Positions 26,784-36,010 of a stretch of DNA of 64,000 bases are shown here, in pieces. Position 1 is the first letter of the stretch; each line of letters begins with the position of its first letter. Source of the DNA: JASLEW01 sp963732005 (GTDB lineage: Bacteria > Acidobacteriota > Thermoanaerobaculia > Multivoradales > UBA5704); the NCBI GenBank assembly GCA_963732005.1, contig CAVSXT010000003.1, positions 1,612,001 to 1,676,000 on the forward strand. Reading direction: 5' to 3'. The notes below the pieces were generated by a model that was given only the letters and a program-made list of their open reading frames with translations, was not told the DNA's origin and ran no database searches. A program made the translations under genes and the position numbers.

Positions 26784-28439
26784 ATGGTCGAGCGGCTGGC
26801 ATCGGAGCCGCGCACCCCCCAGGCCCTCAACCAGACGCCGCCTCTCGAGCCCTGGAACCCGTTTGCCGGACACCGGGCACTGGTCGAGGCGCTGCGGCGC
26901 GAGGGGGGCGGGTGGGCAGAGGACCGGGTGAGAGAATTCGGCGCCGTCGCCGGCAGCGCCGAGACCGCGGCCTTGAGCGTCCAGGCGAACTCCTGGCCGC
27001 CGGTGCTGCGCACTCACGACCGCACCGGCCGGCGCATCGACGAGGTCGAGTTCCACCCGGCGTGGCACGCGCTGCTCGGGCTCGCCGTCGAGCACGGGCT
27101 GCACGCCCTGCCGTGGCGGGAGCGGCGGCGCGGCGCCCAGGTCGCCCGCGCGGCGCTGTTCATGACTCTCTCGCAGATCGAGGCCAGTGTCGGTTGCCCG
27201 CTATCGATGACCTTCTCCGCCGTGCCGGCTCTCGCGGCGTCGCCGCCGCTCGCCGCCGAGTGGGAGCCGCGCCTGACCTCGACGGCGTACGACCGGCGGC
27301 CGCTGCCGGCGTGGGAGAAGACCGGCGCGCTCTGCGGCATGGCGATGACCGAGAAGCAGGGCGGCTCGGACCTGCGCGCCAACCTGACGGTGGCGCGGCC
27401 GCTCGCCGCCGCCGGCGGCGGGCCCGGCGACGAGTACCGGCTCACCGGCCATAAGTGGTTCTGCTCTGCCCCGATGTGCGACGCCTTCCTCGTCCTGGCG
27501 CAGGCGCCGGGAGGCCTCACCTGCTTTCTCCTGCCGCGCTTCCTCCCCGACGGCAGCATCAACCGCTTTCACCTCCAGCGGCTCAAGGACAAGCTCGGCA
27601 ACCGCGCCAACGCCTCGAGCGAGGTCGAGCTGGACGGCGCCTGGGCAAGGCGGCTTGGCGACGAGGGACGCGGCGTGCCGGCCATCCTGGAGATGGTCGT
27701 CCACACTCGCCTCGACTGCGTCCTGGGCTCGGCTGCACTGATGCGCCAGGCGGTCGCCATGGCCATCCACCACGCCCGCCACCGCGAGGCTTTCGGCCGC
27801 CGCCTCGCCGACCAGCCGCTGACGGCCAACGTGCTGGCCGATCTCGCCCTCGAGTCGGAGGCCGCGACGGTTGCGGCAATGCGCCTGGCGCGTGCTTTCG
27901 ACGAGGGCGACAGCGGCTTCCGGCGCCTCGCGACCGCGGTGCTCAAGTACTGGGTTTGCAAGCGCGCCGTGCCGCTCGCCGGCGAGGCGCTCGAATGCCT
28001 GGGAGGCAACGGCTACGTCGAGGAGTGGGGGATGGCCCGTCTGTTCCGCGAATCGCCGCTCAATTCGATCTGGGAAGGCGCGGGCAACATCCAATGCCTC
28101 GACGTCCTGCGTGCCGTGGAGCGCAATCCGGAGTCGCTCGCCGCCCTCCTTGACGAGATGCGTGAAGCCGCCGGCGCGGACCGGCGCCTCGACGGCTGGA
28201 TCGCCGGGCTCGCCAGCGACCTCGGGCGGCGCGGGCCGGCAATCGAAGCGCAGGCGCGCCGCCTGGTCGAGCGCCTCGCGCTCGCGCTGACCGCTTCGCT
28301 CCTCGTCCGCCACTCGCCGCCGCCGGTCGCCGACGCCTACTGCGCCGCACGCCTCGGCGACGGCGGCCTGCTCTTCGGCACCCTGCCCGCGAGCGCCGAC
28401 CTCGCCGCCATCCTCGAACGCCACGGCCCGGACGGCTGA
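26784..28439 (+). CDS. aidB: AidB-like acyl-CoA dehydrogenase
   Basis: A 551-residue flavoprotein of the AidB branch of acyl-CoA dehydrogenases. AidB is part of the E. coli adaptive response to DNA alkylation and binds DNA; its enzymatic substrate is unclear. Family marks are LNQTPPLEPWNPF at the N-terminus, MAMTEKQGGSDLRANLT, the FAD-side HKWFCSAPMCDAFLVLAQ, RLDCVLGSAALMRQAVA and the C-terminal ECLGGNGYVEEWGMARLFRE. Start ATG 26784 follows TATGCT by 6 nt, consistent with a leaderless message. No ada, alkA or alkB gene adjoins it. The symbol is by homology only. Confidence 0.88.
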   Translation: MVERLASEPRTPQALNQTPPLEPWNPFAGHRALVEALRREGGGWAEDRVREFGAVAGSAETAALSVQANSWPPVLRTHDRTGRRIDEVEFHPAWHALLGLAVEHGLHALPWRERRRGAQVARAALFMTLSQIEASVGCPLSMTFSAVPALAASPPLAAEWEPRLTSTAYDRRPLPAWEKTGALCGMAMTEKQGGSDLRANLTVARPLAAAGGGPGDEYRLTGHKWFCSAPMCDAFLVLAQAPGGLTCFLLPRFLPDGSINRFHLQRLKDKLGNRANASSEVELDGAWARRLGDEGRGVPAILEMVVHTRLDCVLGSAALMRQAVAMAIHHARHREAFGRRLADQPLTANVLADLALESEAATVAAMRLARAFDEGDSGFRRLATAVLKYWVCKRAVPLAGEALECLGGNGYVEEWGMARLFRESPLNSIWEGAGNIQCLDVLRAVERNPESLAALLDEMREAAGADRRLDGWIAGLASDLGRRGPAIEAQARRLVERLALALTASLLVRHSPPPVADAYCAARLGDGGLLFGTLPASADLAAILERHGPDG

Positions 28440-28790
28440 GCGGCTACCGCGGCACTCGTCGCATCCTCGGGCTGTCGGCCCCATTTCAGTCCAACCGGGC
28501 CACGCGCCAGGCCGTTTTCACATCAAGCGCAGGCCAAATTGGACACCATGTCGCATCTTTTCACAGCCCTGGCGGCGAGGCTCGCGGGCGGCAATCGCCT
28601 TATCTCGTAGGGTAGGTGTCGCTTGACATATGTAGCTGGGTCGGCACCTCCGGCGACACCCCCGATTCCGGTGCGCCGGTGTCTCTAGAACCTGAGGCTC
28701 TGGAAACGTCGCCCGGGTTGGGCGCCGGATTCGCCGGTGCAAGTCCCGGCTCACTGCTGCTGGGCTCGCCGGAGAAAGGAAGATGCCGCC
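28440..28790 (+). promoter_or_regulatory. Intergenic region before the membrane/CHAT module
   Basis: No gene of note in about 350 bases, although its composition is less GC-biased than its surroundings. It holds TTGACA (28623-28628) without a clear -10 at the right distance, and a GACACC/GGTGTC inverted repeat near 28655-28685 that could form a leader hairpin. Probably the control region for the two-gene module downstream. Confidence 0.3.
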
Positions 28791-29684
28791 GTGGAAGGAT
28801 CTGAGGGGTTCAGTCTCTTCGTGGAAATTGTCCAGGCACACTGGAGATACCTGAGGTGGATCGTCGCGTCGCTCATCTATTTTGGGGTGAGCGTGGCAAC
28901 CTTCGGTCTAGGATTCGTCGGCATCCTGGGAGTGTTCGGCCTTGCCTTGTTGGCGCTCGTGGCAGATCGCCGGCGCGAAGCCGCGGACAACGACGATTTC
29001 AGGGAGACCGCGCTGTTCCACCGTTACGGTCGCCAGCTCAGGTACTCAACTTTCAGCATTCCGGTCCAGCAGGCGTGGGAATCGGGCGAGGCGGTGCGTC
29101 TGGCCGGTGAGCTGCGTGACGGCGTTGCCGAGCGCATCGCGCAGCGGCTGCCCGGCGCAGTGGACGTCCTCTCTCCGCGGGAGATCAAGGATTTGGACGC
29201 GCGGGACGAGAGAGGCAAGATCCTGGTGCGCATTCGCGCGCTCTCCCACCGGCGTAGCCTGCTCGTACACTTCCTCCACTTTGCAGCCGTCGGCCAGTCG
29301 GTGACCGCACACCACTTCACCTTCCTGCGCTGTACCTACAGGACCCTGGACGAGGTCGCCTTCATCTACTTCAGCCCGTTCTCGATCTGGATCTGGGGAC
29401 TGGCCTGGCTGCAGAAGCGGTACAGCGTCCTCGGCCATCTGAGCATGAACGTTTCCAATTCGTTCGACGAGATCGATCTCAAGACGCTCCTGGAGGCCAC
29501 TAACTACGTGATCGCCGATGCCACCGAAGCGGTGCTGAGAGACAATGGCCTCTTGACCGAAGAGCTGCACCAGCTCATCGTGAACAATACCAACTATAAC
29601 CACCAGCGGCTCGACCTGCGCTACGCCAAGAACGTCCGCCTTGGAGCCGTGACGAACCTGACTTCGCCGTCAGCGGTGAACTGA
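28791..29684 (+). CDS. Membrane protein with C-terminal RHIM-like motif, paired with CHAT protease
   Basis: A 297-residue protein I do not recognise. Two N-terminal membrane helices (WIVASLIYFGVSVATFGLGF and ILGVFGLALLALVA) precede a soluble domain of about 230 residues with a further hydrophobic patch (FIYFSPFSIWIWGLAWL). The last 25 residues contain LDLRYAKNVRLGAVTN (about residues 274-289), aligning without gaps to the N-terminus of the next protein. GTG 28791 follows AAGGAAG and is the likely start; ATG starts in the frame are absent nearby. The stop is one base before the CHAT gene start. A sensor or membrane-perturbing partner of the protease is an inference from this arrangement. Confidence 0.6.
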   Translation: MEGSEGFSLFVEIVQAHWRYLRWIVASLIYFGVSVATFGLGFVGILGVFGLALLALVADRRREAADNDDFRETALFHRYGRQLRYSTFSIPVQQAWESGEAVRLAGELRDGVAERIAQRLPGAVDVLSPREIKDLDARDERGKILVRIRALSHRRSLLVHFLHFAAVGQSVTAHHFTFLRCTYRTLDEVAFIYFSPFSIWIWGLAWLQKRYSVLGHLSMNVSNSFDEIDLKTLLEATNYVIADATEAVLRDNGLLTEELHQLIVNNTNYNHQRLDLRYAKNVRLGAVTNLTSPSAVN

Positions 29685-29685
29685 A

Positions 29686-30462
29686 ATGAGCGAAACCCGC
29701 AACATCCAGACGCTCGACCTCTCCCGCGCGCACGGCGTCTCGATCGGCAACGTCACCAACGTGGGAGCCCCGCACCGGGAGCCCGCTCCCGAGCGGACCG
29801 AGCCAGCGTGCCGCATCCTACTTCTCGGCGCCAACCCCTCCGGCACCTCCCGCCTGCGGCTCGACCGCGAGGCGCGCGCCATCGAGGATGCGCTACGCAG
29901 TGCCCCCGCCGACTCTCGCTTTGAGCTCCTCCAGGGTTGGGCGTCGAGCTCCCTCGATCTGCAGCAGGATCTCTTCGACCACCGGCCGGAGCTGGTCCAT
30001 TTCGCCGGGCACGGCGGCGCGGCCGGCGAATTGGTGCTGGAGGCGCAGCGCTTCCGCGATCTGGTGCGGACAGGCGCAGCCGGCCCGCCGACCCCCGACC
30101 GCGGCGGCATGATCGCCTCGATCACCGCGGTGGCCCGCCTGATCGCCCACGCTTCGGGCCGCATTCGCTGCGTCGTCCTCAACGCCTGCCACTCGGCGGC
30201 GCTTGCCGAGGCCGTCGCCGAGCACGTCGACTGCGCTGTGGGCATGACCAGCGCCGTCCCAGACGACGGTGCGGTTGCCTTCGCATGGGGTTTCTACCAC
30301 GCCCTGGGGCAGGGTGAGAGCGTGGCCGCTGCCTTCGGACTCGCCAGTGCCCAGCTCGAGGCACAGCTCGTTTCGCAGCCGTCGTGCGCGCGGCTGTTCG
30401 CCACGCGGTGCGATCCAGCGGACATCAGCTGGGGCGGCGGCGCGGCCCACCCGAAGCGTTGA
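29686..30462 (+). CDS. CHAT protease with N-terminal RHIM-like motif
   Basis: A 258-residue caspase-like CHAT peptidase. The dyad is HFAGHGG (His near residue 107) and LNACHS (Cys near residue 167); the core ILLLGANPSGTSRLRLDREARAI is typical of short CHAT effectors. Residues 10-25 read LDLSRAHGVSIGNVTN, sharing 9 of 16 residues with the C-terminus of the neighbouring membrane protein. VSIGNVTN resembles the RHIM core (V-Q-I-G-x-x-N) and bacterial amyloid signalling motifs, some of which are fused to CHAT domains. Such a motif could let the membrane protein nucleate and activate the protease. Family assignment is firm; the signalling role is inferred. Confidence 0.8.
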   Translation: MSETRNIQTLDLSRAHGVSIGNVTNVGAPHREPAPERTEPACRILLLGANPSGTSRLRLDREARAIEDALRSAPADSRFELLQGWASSSLDLQQDLFDHRPELVHFAGHGGAAGELVLEAQRFRDLVRTGAAGPPTPDRGGMIASITAVARLIAHASGRIRCVVLNACHSAALAEAVAEHVDCAVGMTSAVPDDGAVAFAWGFYHALGQGESVAAAFGLASAQLEAQLVSQPSCARLFATRCDPADISWGGGAAHPKR

Positions 30463-30499
30463 GCTGCAAGGATGGGTCTGATCTCCGCTGCTTCTTCGG

Positions 30500-32017
30500 C
30501 TACCTGGCTCCGGCCGCTCCGGCGCCGCCACCGGCGACGGCGTCGATCACCCTGGCGAGGTGGGCGACGCCGGCGTCGATCTGCTCGAGGTTCGTGCCGC
30601 CATAGCCGAGGAGCACGCCCTGGCGGGCAGCCGGACCGAGATAACACTCCGAAAGCGGCGCCACCCACAGGCCCTCACGGGCGGCGCGCTCGCAAACCTC
30701 GCGGTCGCGGCGCGCCGCCGTGAAAGTCGCGGTCAGGTACATGCCCGCGCGGTCGCCGCGGATCTCGAGGGCATCGCCCAGCCGCTGGCGGACGGCAGCG
30801 ACGAGGGCTTCCCGGCGCTCCTTGCAGATGAGCCGCAGGCGGCGGAAGTGGCGGCCCAGGTGCCCTTCGCGGATGAAGTCGGCGAGGACCGCCTGGTAGA
30901 ACGTCGGCGAGCCGAAGTCCATGGCCCGCCGGACCTCCCGGAAGACCGGCAGCAGATCGCGGGGCAGCACGATGTACCCGAGGCGGAGCCCCATGAACAG
31001 CACCTTGGTGAAGGTGCCGATATAGAGCACGCGGTTGTCCCGGTCGAGCCCCTGCAGCGAGGCAATCGGCAGGTCGCCGTAGCGGTACTCGCAATCGTAG
31101 TCGTCCTCGATCACCCAGGCGCCGCTGGCGCGCGCCCAATCGAGCAGGCGCAGCCGCCGCGCGGCGCTCATCGCGACGCCCAGCGGATACTGGTGCGAGG
31201 GGGTCACGAAGACGGCTCGCGGGCGCGGGCACAGCGCGATCCCCGCCGCGAGATCGAGGCCCTCCCGGTCGACCGGCACGGGCACCAGCTTGGCGCCGGC
31301 CAGACTCAGAGCGCTCTGCGCTCCGAAGTAGCCGGGCTCCTCGATCCAGACCGGGCTGCCACGGTCCAGCAGCGCCAGGGCCGTGACCTGGAGCGCCTGC
31401 TGCGAGCCGTTGACGATCATGATCTGGTCGGCTTCGCAGCGCACCGCGCGCGCGGTCCGCAGGTATTCCGCCACCGCTTCGCGGAGCACCAGCAGGCCGA
31501 GCGGGCTGCCGTGGTGGAGCAGCCGCGGGGAAGGGTCGCGCGTATGGCGCGCCACCAGCTTCGACCAGATCTTGTCGGGAAAGCAGTCCGCCGGCGGCTG
31601 GCCGACGTGGAACGCTCCGAGACCCGTGAGCCACGGTCCCGCCTCGCGCTGGCGTAGCGCCGCGGCGCCGCGGGAGACGGCGCGCCGCCCGCCAGGGTCC
31701 GCCGGGGCCGTCACCGCGGCCAGGCGAGGCGGTGGCGCGATCGCGCCGGGCAGCGAGGTCGCGACGAAGGTGCCGGATCCGACCCGGCTCTCGAAGTAGC
31801 CCTCCGCCAGCAGCTGCTCGAAAGCGTTGAGCACCGAGATGCGCGAGATGCCCAGCTCGGCGGCGAGGCTGCGCGAGGACGGGATCCGCTCGCCGCCGCG
31901 CAGCCGCCGCGCGACGATGGCGTCACGGTAGCCGTCGTAGATCTGCCGGTACAGGGGACGCGCCGACGAGCGGTCGACCGCGAGGACGGAGAGGATGCCG
32001 GGTTGCAGGGTCCGCAT
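30500..32017 (-). CDS. MocR/PdxR-type GntR regulator with aminotransferase domain
   Basis: A 505-residue fusion of an N-terminal GntR winged helix (residues 20-90: PLYRQIYDGYRDAIVARRL, RIPSSRSLAAELGISRISV) and a fold-type I PLP-binding domain. The PLP lysine lies in YIGTFTKVLFMGLRLGY, and EDDYDCEYRYGDLPI carries the cofactor-ring Asp. MocR proteins usually sense PLP or amino-acid adducts and control vitamin B6, GABA or taurine genes. No target gene is adjacent on either side. A divergent structural gene is also lacking, so the target is unknown. Confidence 0.88.
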   Translation of the reverse strand: MRTLQPGILSVLAVDRSSARPLYRQIYDGYRDAIVARRLRGGERIPSSRSLAAELGISRISVLNAFEQLLAEGYFESRVGSGTFVATSLPGAIAPPPRLAAVTAPADPGGRRAVSRGAAALRQREAGPWLTGLGAFHVGQPPADCFPDKIWSKLVARHTRDPSPRLLHHGSPLGLLVLREAVAEYLRTARAVRCEADQIMIVNGSQQALQVTALALLDRGSPVWIEEPGYFGAQSALSLAGAKLVPVPVDREGLDLAAGIALCPRPRAVFVTPSHQYPLGVAMSAARRLRLLDWARASGAWVIEDDYDCEYRYGDLPIASLQGLDRDNRVLYIGTFTKVLFMGLRLGYIVLPRDLLPVFREVRRAMDFGSPTFYQAVLADFIREGHLGRHFRRLRLICKERREALVAAVRQRLGDALEIRGDRAGMYLTATFTAARRDREVCERAAREGLWVAPLSECYLGPAARQGVLLGYGGTNLEQIDAGVAHLARVIDAVAGGGAGAAGAR

Positions 32018-32157
32018 GCCGAGAGATAGTGGTCATGTCGCCCTGGGCACCAGCGCCCAGAGCTCACCTACCACTACCACTACGCCGGACGGCGCCAAAG
32101 GTTCCAGTTTCCGGCGATCCAGGTCTCCGCTCTCGCGGCCGGCCTGCCGGCGGGGCA

Positions 32158-34431
32158 CTAGTCCAGATCCGGGTCGGCGTCGTCGTCCTCGGGCGGCAGC
32201 GTCTGGCGCCGGAGACGCGCTTCCCGGCGGCGTTCCTGGACCTCCGCCTTCAGCTTGCGCAGCAGCTCGGGGTAGCCCGGCAAACGCCGCACCGCCGCCA
32301 GGTCGCGATCGTTCTCGAGCAGCGCCGGACGGGGCAGGCTGGTCATCGCCGCCAGCGCCGCCAGCGCTCCCTGGGGATCGCCGCCCACGGCCTCGAGGCA
32401 GGCGAGGTTGTAGGCCGGCACCCAGGCGCCCGGGCGGTCGTGCGCGGCGCGCGCGAAGAAGCCGGCGGCGAGCTTGGGGTCGCCGGTCCGGCGTGCGCTG
32501 TTGCCAGCCTGGACGGCGGCGGCGAAGTCGTCGGGCGCTTCGACCAGAGCCTTGCGGTAGAGCGCCAGGGCGCCGCCGAAGTCGCCGCGCTCGTAGTGCA
32601 TGTCGGCCAGGCGCCGGTAGGCCAGGGGGAACGTGGGATCGGTCGCCATCGCCTGCCGGTACCACCGCTCCGCCTCGGCGTCGTCGTCGCGCATCGCCGC
32701 GATCAGCCCCAGGTTCGCCATCGCCTCGACGAAGCCGGGCGAGACCGCCAGGGCCCGGCGGTAGGCGCGCTCCGCCCCGTCGAGATCGCCTTCGAGCATG
32801 CTGATCGCGCCCAGCATGACGTGGACGTGCGCCTGTTTCGGGTCGAGCGCCAGGATGCTCAGGTACTGCTCGCGGGCGCCCGCCAGGTCGCCCTGGCGCA
32901 GCAGGGTGAGGGCGAGGATGCCGATCGCCGAGACGTTCTTCGGGGTCTCCGCCAACACCTCGCGCAGGATCCGCTCGGAAGCCGCCCATTGCGCTCGTTG
33001 CGCCAGGTGCCGGGCCTGCTCGAGCCGCTGGTGGAGCGGCAGGCCGTCCTTGGGATCGATGCCCGCCATCGCCTCGCGCTCGGCACGCGGAGCGAGGTAG
33101 CCCAGCGCCCGCAGGCTCCGCTCCGTCTCGCCGTCCATGGCGGCTCGTTGCGGCGCCAGCGCCCGGCGGCGGCTGTCCGCGAGGATGGCGGCCAGATCGC
33201 GGTCCAGGGCGGCGCCGCGGCGCGCCTCGCGGGGATAGAGGTTGTCGAGCTCGCGCGGGTCGCGGCGCAGGTCGTAGACCTCGGGCCGGGGCGCGCGGAT
33301 CCATTTGAAGCCGCCGCGCCGCACGCCGAACAGCGGTGCCATGCCGAAGTCCACCTGCGCCAGCAGCGACTCGGAGTATTGCGGCAGGTCGGGCGGCGGC
33401 ACCTCGCCGCGGAAGGCCGGCAGCAGGTCCTGCCCCTGGGTCTCGTTGCCGCCGGGCAGGCCGAGGGCGGCGAGCACGGTGGGCGCGATGTCGACCGACC
33501 GCACCGGCCCGGAGTAGACCTTGCCCGCCGGCAGCGCGCGGGGATAGCGCAGGATCAGCGGCACCCGCACCGTGGCGTCGTAGATGAACAGCGCATGGGT
33601 CTTCTCGCCGTGCTCGCCCAGGCTCTCCCCATGATCCGCGGTCACCACCACCAGGGTGTCGTCGAGCGCCTGCTGGCGGCGCAGCTCGTCGAGGACCCTG
33701 TCGACGGCGCGGTCGAGGACGGCGATCTCCGCGTCGTAGACGGAGGGCGAGAGCACCCGCTCGCCGGCCGGGACGGTGTAGGGCTGGTGGGCGTCGAAGA
33801 GGTGCATCCAGAGGAAGAAGGGCCGGCGCGGCCGCTCCTTCGACCAGGCCGCCAGCCAGTCCACGGCCCGCGCCGCCGTCTTGGGGCCGGGGCGCGACCG
33901 GATCAGGAACATCTTGGGCTGCTGCTCGGACCACAGGTCGTCGTCGTAGCCGTCGAATCCCTGGTTCAGGTTGTAGCGCCGGTTGAGCACCAGCGCCGAG
34001 ACGATCGCCTGGGTGCGGTAGCCGGCGCGCTTGAGGCGCTTGGCGAGGGTGACGGCGTCGTTGCCGAGGGCGTAGGTGCCGTTGTCGCGCACGCCGTGGG
34101 CCGGCGGATAGAGCCCGGTCATGATGGTCGAATGGGACGGCAGGGTGATGGGGGCGGCGGTCACCGCGTCGGCGCAGCGCACGCCCTCCTTCGCCAGGCG
34201 GTCGATCGCCGCCGTCCGGGCGAGCGGGAAGCCGTAGCAGCCGATGCGGTCGGCGCGTGTCGTGTCGAGGGTTACGAGCAGCAGGTTCGGCTGCCGGTGT
34301 GGCCGCTCGCAGCCGGCGGCGAGGACGGCGGCGAAGAGGGCAGCGGCCAGCAGCGCCTGCCCGACCCGACGGCGGCGATGGCCCCAGGGTGGCGGCGATG
34401 GTCGTGGGGAGGAGGAGGCGATCCGGTCCAT
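32158..34431 (-). CDS. Sulfatase-like lipoprotein with TPR repeats
   Basis: A 757-residue exported protein with a lipoprotein signal (LLAAALFAAVLAAGC). Its first 420 residues form a sulfatase/alkaline-phosphatase superfamily domain: LLLVTLDTTRADRIGCYG (metal Asp pair), APITLPSHSTIMTG (nucleophile region), and VVVTADHGESLGEHGEKTHA (metal Asp-His). The position of the formylglycine Cys/Ser is a Thr (ITLPSHS), so FGly formation is not possible and phosphatase-like chemistry is likelier. The C-terminal third has at least six TPR-like helices (YRRALAVSPGFVEAMANLGLI). ATG 34431 is chosen because TAGAAT at 34450-34445 overlaps the alternative ATG at 34446. Confidence 0.82.
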   Translation of the reverse strand: MDRIASSSPRPSPPPWGHRRRRVGQALLAAALFAAVLAAGCERPHRQPNLLLVTLDTTRADRIGCYGFPLARTAAIDRLAKEGVRCADAVTAAPITLPSHSTIMTGLYPPAHGVRDNGTYALGNDAVTLAKRLKRAGYRTQAIVSALVLNRRYNLNQGFDGYDDDLWSEQQPKMFLIRSRPGPKTAARAVDWLAAWSKERPRRPFFLWMHLFDAHQPYTVPAGERVLSPSVYDAEIAVLDRAVDRVLDELRRQQALDDTLVVVTADHGESLGEHGEKTHALFIYDATVRVPLILRYPRALPAGKVYSGPVRSVDIAPTVLAALGLPGGNETQGQDLLPAFRGEVPPPDLPQYSESLLAQVDFGMAPLFGVRRGGFKWIRAPRPEVYDLRRDPRELDNLYPREARRGAALDRDLAAILADSRRRALAPQRAAMDGETERSLRALGYLAPRAEREAMAGIDPKDGLPLHQRLEQARHLAQRAQWAASERILREVLAETPKNVSAIGILALTLLRQGDLAGAREQYLSILALDPKQAHVHVMLGAISMLEGDLDGAERAYRRALAVSPGFVEAMANLGLIAAMRDDDAEAERWYRQAMATDPTFPLAYRRLADMHYERGDFGGALALYRKALVEAPDDFAAAVQAGNSARRTGDPKLAAGFFARAAHDRPGAWVPAYNLACLEAVGGDPQGALAALAAMTSLPRPALLENDRDLAAVRRLPGYPELLRKLKAEVQERRREARLRRQTLPPEDDDADPDLD

Positions 34432-34562
34432 ACCTTCGCGGCGCATTCTAGCCGACTCGCGGCCGCCCCGCCGGCGATGCCCGGGAGCACCTGCCGGCGA
34501 TGCCCGATGGCGCCGTCCAACGGCGCCCGGCCACGGCCTGGTTGGTGCCCGGGGTCTTGCCT

Positions 34563-34656
34563 TGGCAAGCCGGTTGTGGCAAAATCCACAAGGTTTTCTG
34601 CGTTGCTAAATCTGCGGCCGTTCGTTCGAGGGCGGCCCTTCAATCGGAGGAGCTTC
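34563..34656 (+). promoter_or_regulatory. Conserved leader of CTERM protein copy 1
   Basis: This leader aligns along its length with that of copy 2 (35917-36010). Shared elements are GGCAAGCCG-TT-TGGCA at the 5' end, a GGCCG/CGGCC stem, and CGGAGGAGCTTC just before the ATG. The shared element suggests common control of the two copies. Confidence 0.55.
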
Positions 34657-35754
34657 ATGACCCGCAGAGTGTTGGCCGGCGCACTGCTCAGCTTGCTTAC
34701 GGCTTCGACCCTCGCCGCCGACGTCTCGATCATCGAGCGCAAGGTCGGGCATAAGAAGGTCAACAAGCCGGGCGGCGCCACCGGCAGCCAGAGCCTGATC
34801 GACGCCCAAGGCCTGAAATATTTCATCAATACCAACATCACCTTCAGCACCTCCAGCTCGGCGTCGGCAGCGATGTCGGAAGCCAGCTTCACCCACGCGG
34901 TCGCGGCTTCGACGCTGAACGGCGGTACCACCTCTTCGACGCTCAACGACGCCTTCGACGGCTACGAGTCGATGTGCCTGAGCCTGAACAACACGGTCGC
35001 CACCTGCGCGACCGGCAATGCGAACTTCGTCATCTACAACAAGAACGGCGCGCCCACGACCGAGTGCCTGGGCGCCGTTTCGGGGGTCAATCGCCAGGTG
35101 GTCTTTCCGGTGCAGACCTCCGGCAACGTCCAGATGTTCCGCAAGGTCTTCGTGCCCGACAACGATCAGTTCGGGCGCTGGCTGAACTACTTCACCAACA
35201 CCGGCGGCACGGCACAGACCGTGACCATGGTGACGTCGAACAACCTGGGCTCGGACAGCAACACGAAGATCGTCAACACCTCGAGCGGCACTCCGGTGGT
35301 TGACACGACCGACACCTGGGTGACGACATTCCAGAACTTCGCCGGCGCCAGCACCACGACCAGCGACCCGCGCCTGGGCCATGTGCTGCAGGGTTCGGGG
35401 GGCGTCTCGACGCCGCTGTCCGGGATCTTCTTCGCCAATGGCAACGACCGGCCGTTCTGGGGTTACACCTTCACGCTGAATCCTGGCGAAACCAAGATCA
35501 TCATGAATTTCGTCACCGGCCAGCCGTCCAACGCCGCCTCCGCGGCGAAGGCGGCCCAGCTGGTTTCCCTGCCGGCCAATGCGCTGCAGTGCATGACCTT
35601 GGCGGAACAGCAGGAGGTCGTCAACTTCAACGCCGCGCCGTTCGTCGCCACGGTCCCCACCCTGTCGGTGGCCGGCCTGATCGGGCTCGGCCTGGTGCTG
35701 GGCATCGTCGCCATCGTCCTGCTGCGGCGGCGGGCCGCCGCCCTGCCTGGTTAG
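34657..35754 (+). CDS. Surface protein with PTL-type CTERM sorting tail, copy 1
   Basis: A 365-residue exported protein: signal peptide (VLAGALLSLLTASTLAAD), a Ser/Thr/Asn-rich beta domain of about 300 residues, and a C-terminal tripartite signal VPTLSVAGLIGLG, hydrophobic helix, then RRR. This matches the IPTL-CTERM class of sorting signals processed by exosortase-type enzymes in the membrane. The motif here has AG in place of WG. The protein probably ends up anchored to, or secreted at, the cell surface. Function is otherwise unknown. No exosortase gene is in the window. SD CGGAGGAG. Confidence 0.8.
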   Translation: MTRRVLAGALLSLLTASTLAADVSIIERKVGHKKVNKPGGATGSQSLIDAQGLKYFINTNITFSTSSSASAAMSEASFTHAVAASTLNGGTTSSTLNDAFDGYESMCLSLNNTVATCATGNANFVIYNKNGAPTTECLGAVSGVNRQVVFPVQTSGNVQMFRKVFVPDNDQFGRWLNYFTNTGGTAQTVTMVTSNNLGSDSNTKIVNTSSGTPVVDTTDTWVTTFQNFAGASTTTSDPRLGHVLQGSGGVSTPLSGIFFANGNDRPFWGYTFTLNPGETKIIMNFVTGQPSNAASAAKAAQLVSLPANALQCMTLAEQQEVVNFNAAPFVATVPTLSVAGLIGLGLVLGIVAIVLLRRRAAALPG

Positions 35755-36010
35755 CGGCTCGGCAGGTCGGTTGCCGGCGCCGGCCGGTCCGTCGGCCGGC
35801 AACCGCTCACCCCCGCCGGGCGGCCCGACCTCCAAGACCTGTGGATCGATCGCGCCCCCGGCCCTGGCCCCCGGCGACACCGCCGCACCACGGCGCCACG
35901 GCAGCCCTTGCGCGGGCAAGCCGCTTATGGCACCATCGCGCCAGTTCTGCAGCCTTGGATCCATTAGCGGCCGCTCGCCCCGAGGGCGGCCTATCAACCG
36001 GAGGAGCTTC
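35755..36010 (+). promoter_or_regulatory. Leader of CTERM protein copy 2
   Basis: The last 95 bases (35917-36010) align with the leader of copy 1, including GGCAAGCCG-TT-TGGCA, the GGCCGC/GCGGCC stem just before the ribosome binding site, and the CGGAGGAGCTTC box. The first 160 bases show no gene or repeat. Confidence 0.5.

Noticed and set aside
28623..28651. Strong sigma-70 promoter before the membrane/CHAT module
   Set aside because: TTGACA is perfect, but there is no acceptable -10 at 16-18 bases.
34563..34584. Sigma-54 promoter before CTERM copy 1
   Set aside because: TTGGCA and TGGCA are present, but the GG to GC spacing is wrong and copy 2 does not keep a GC at the -12 position.
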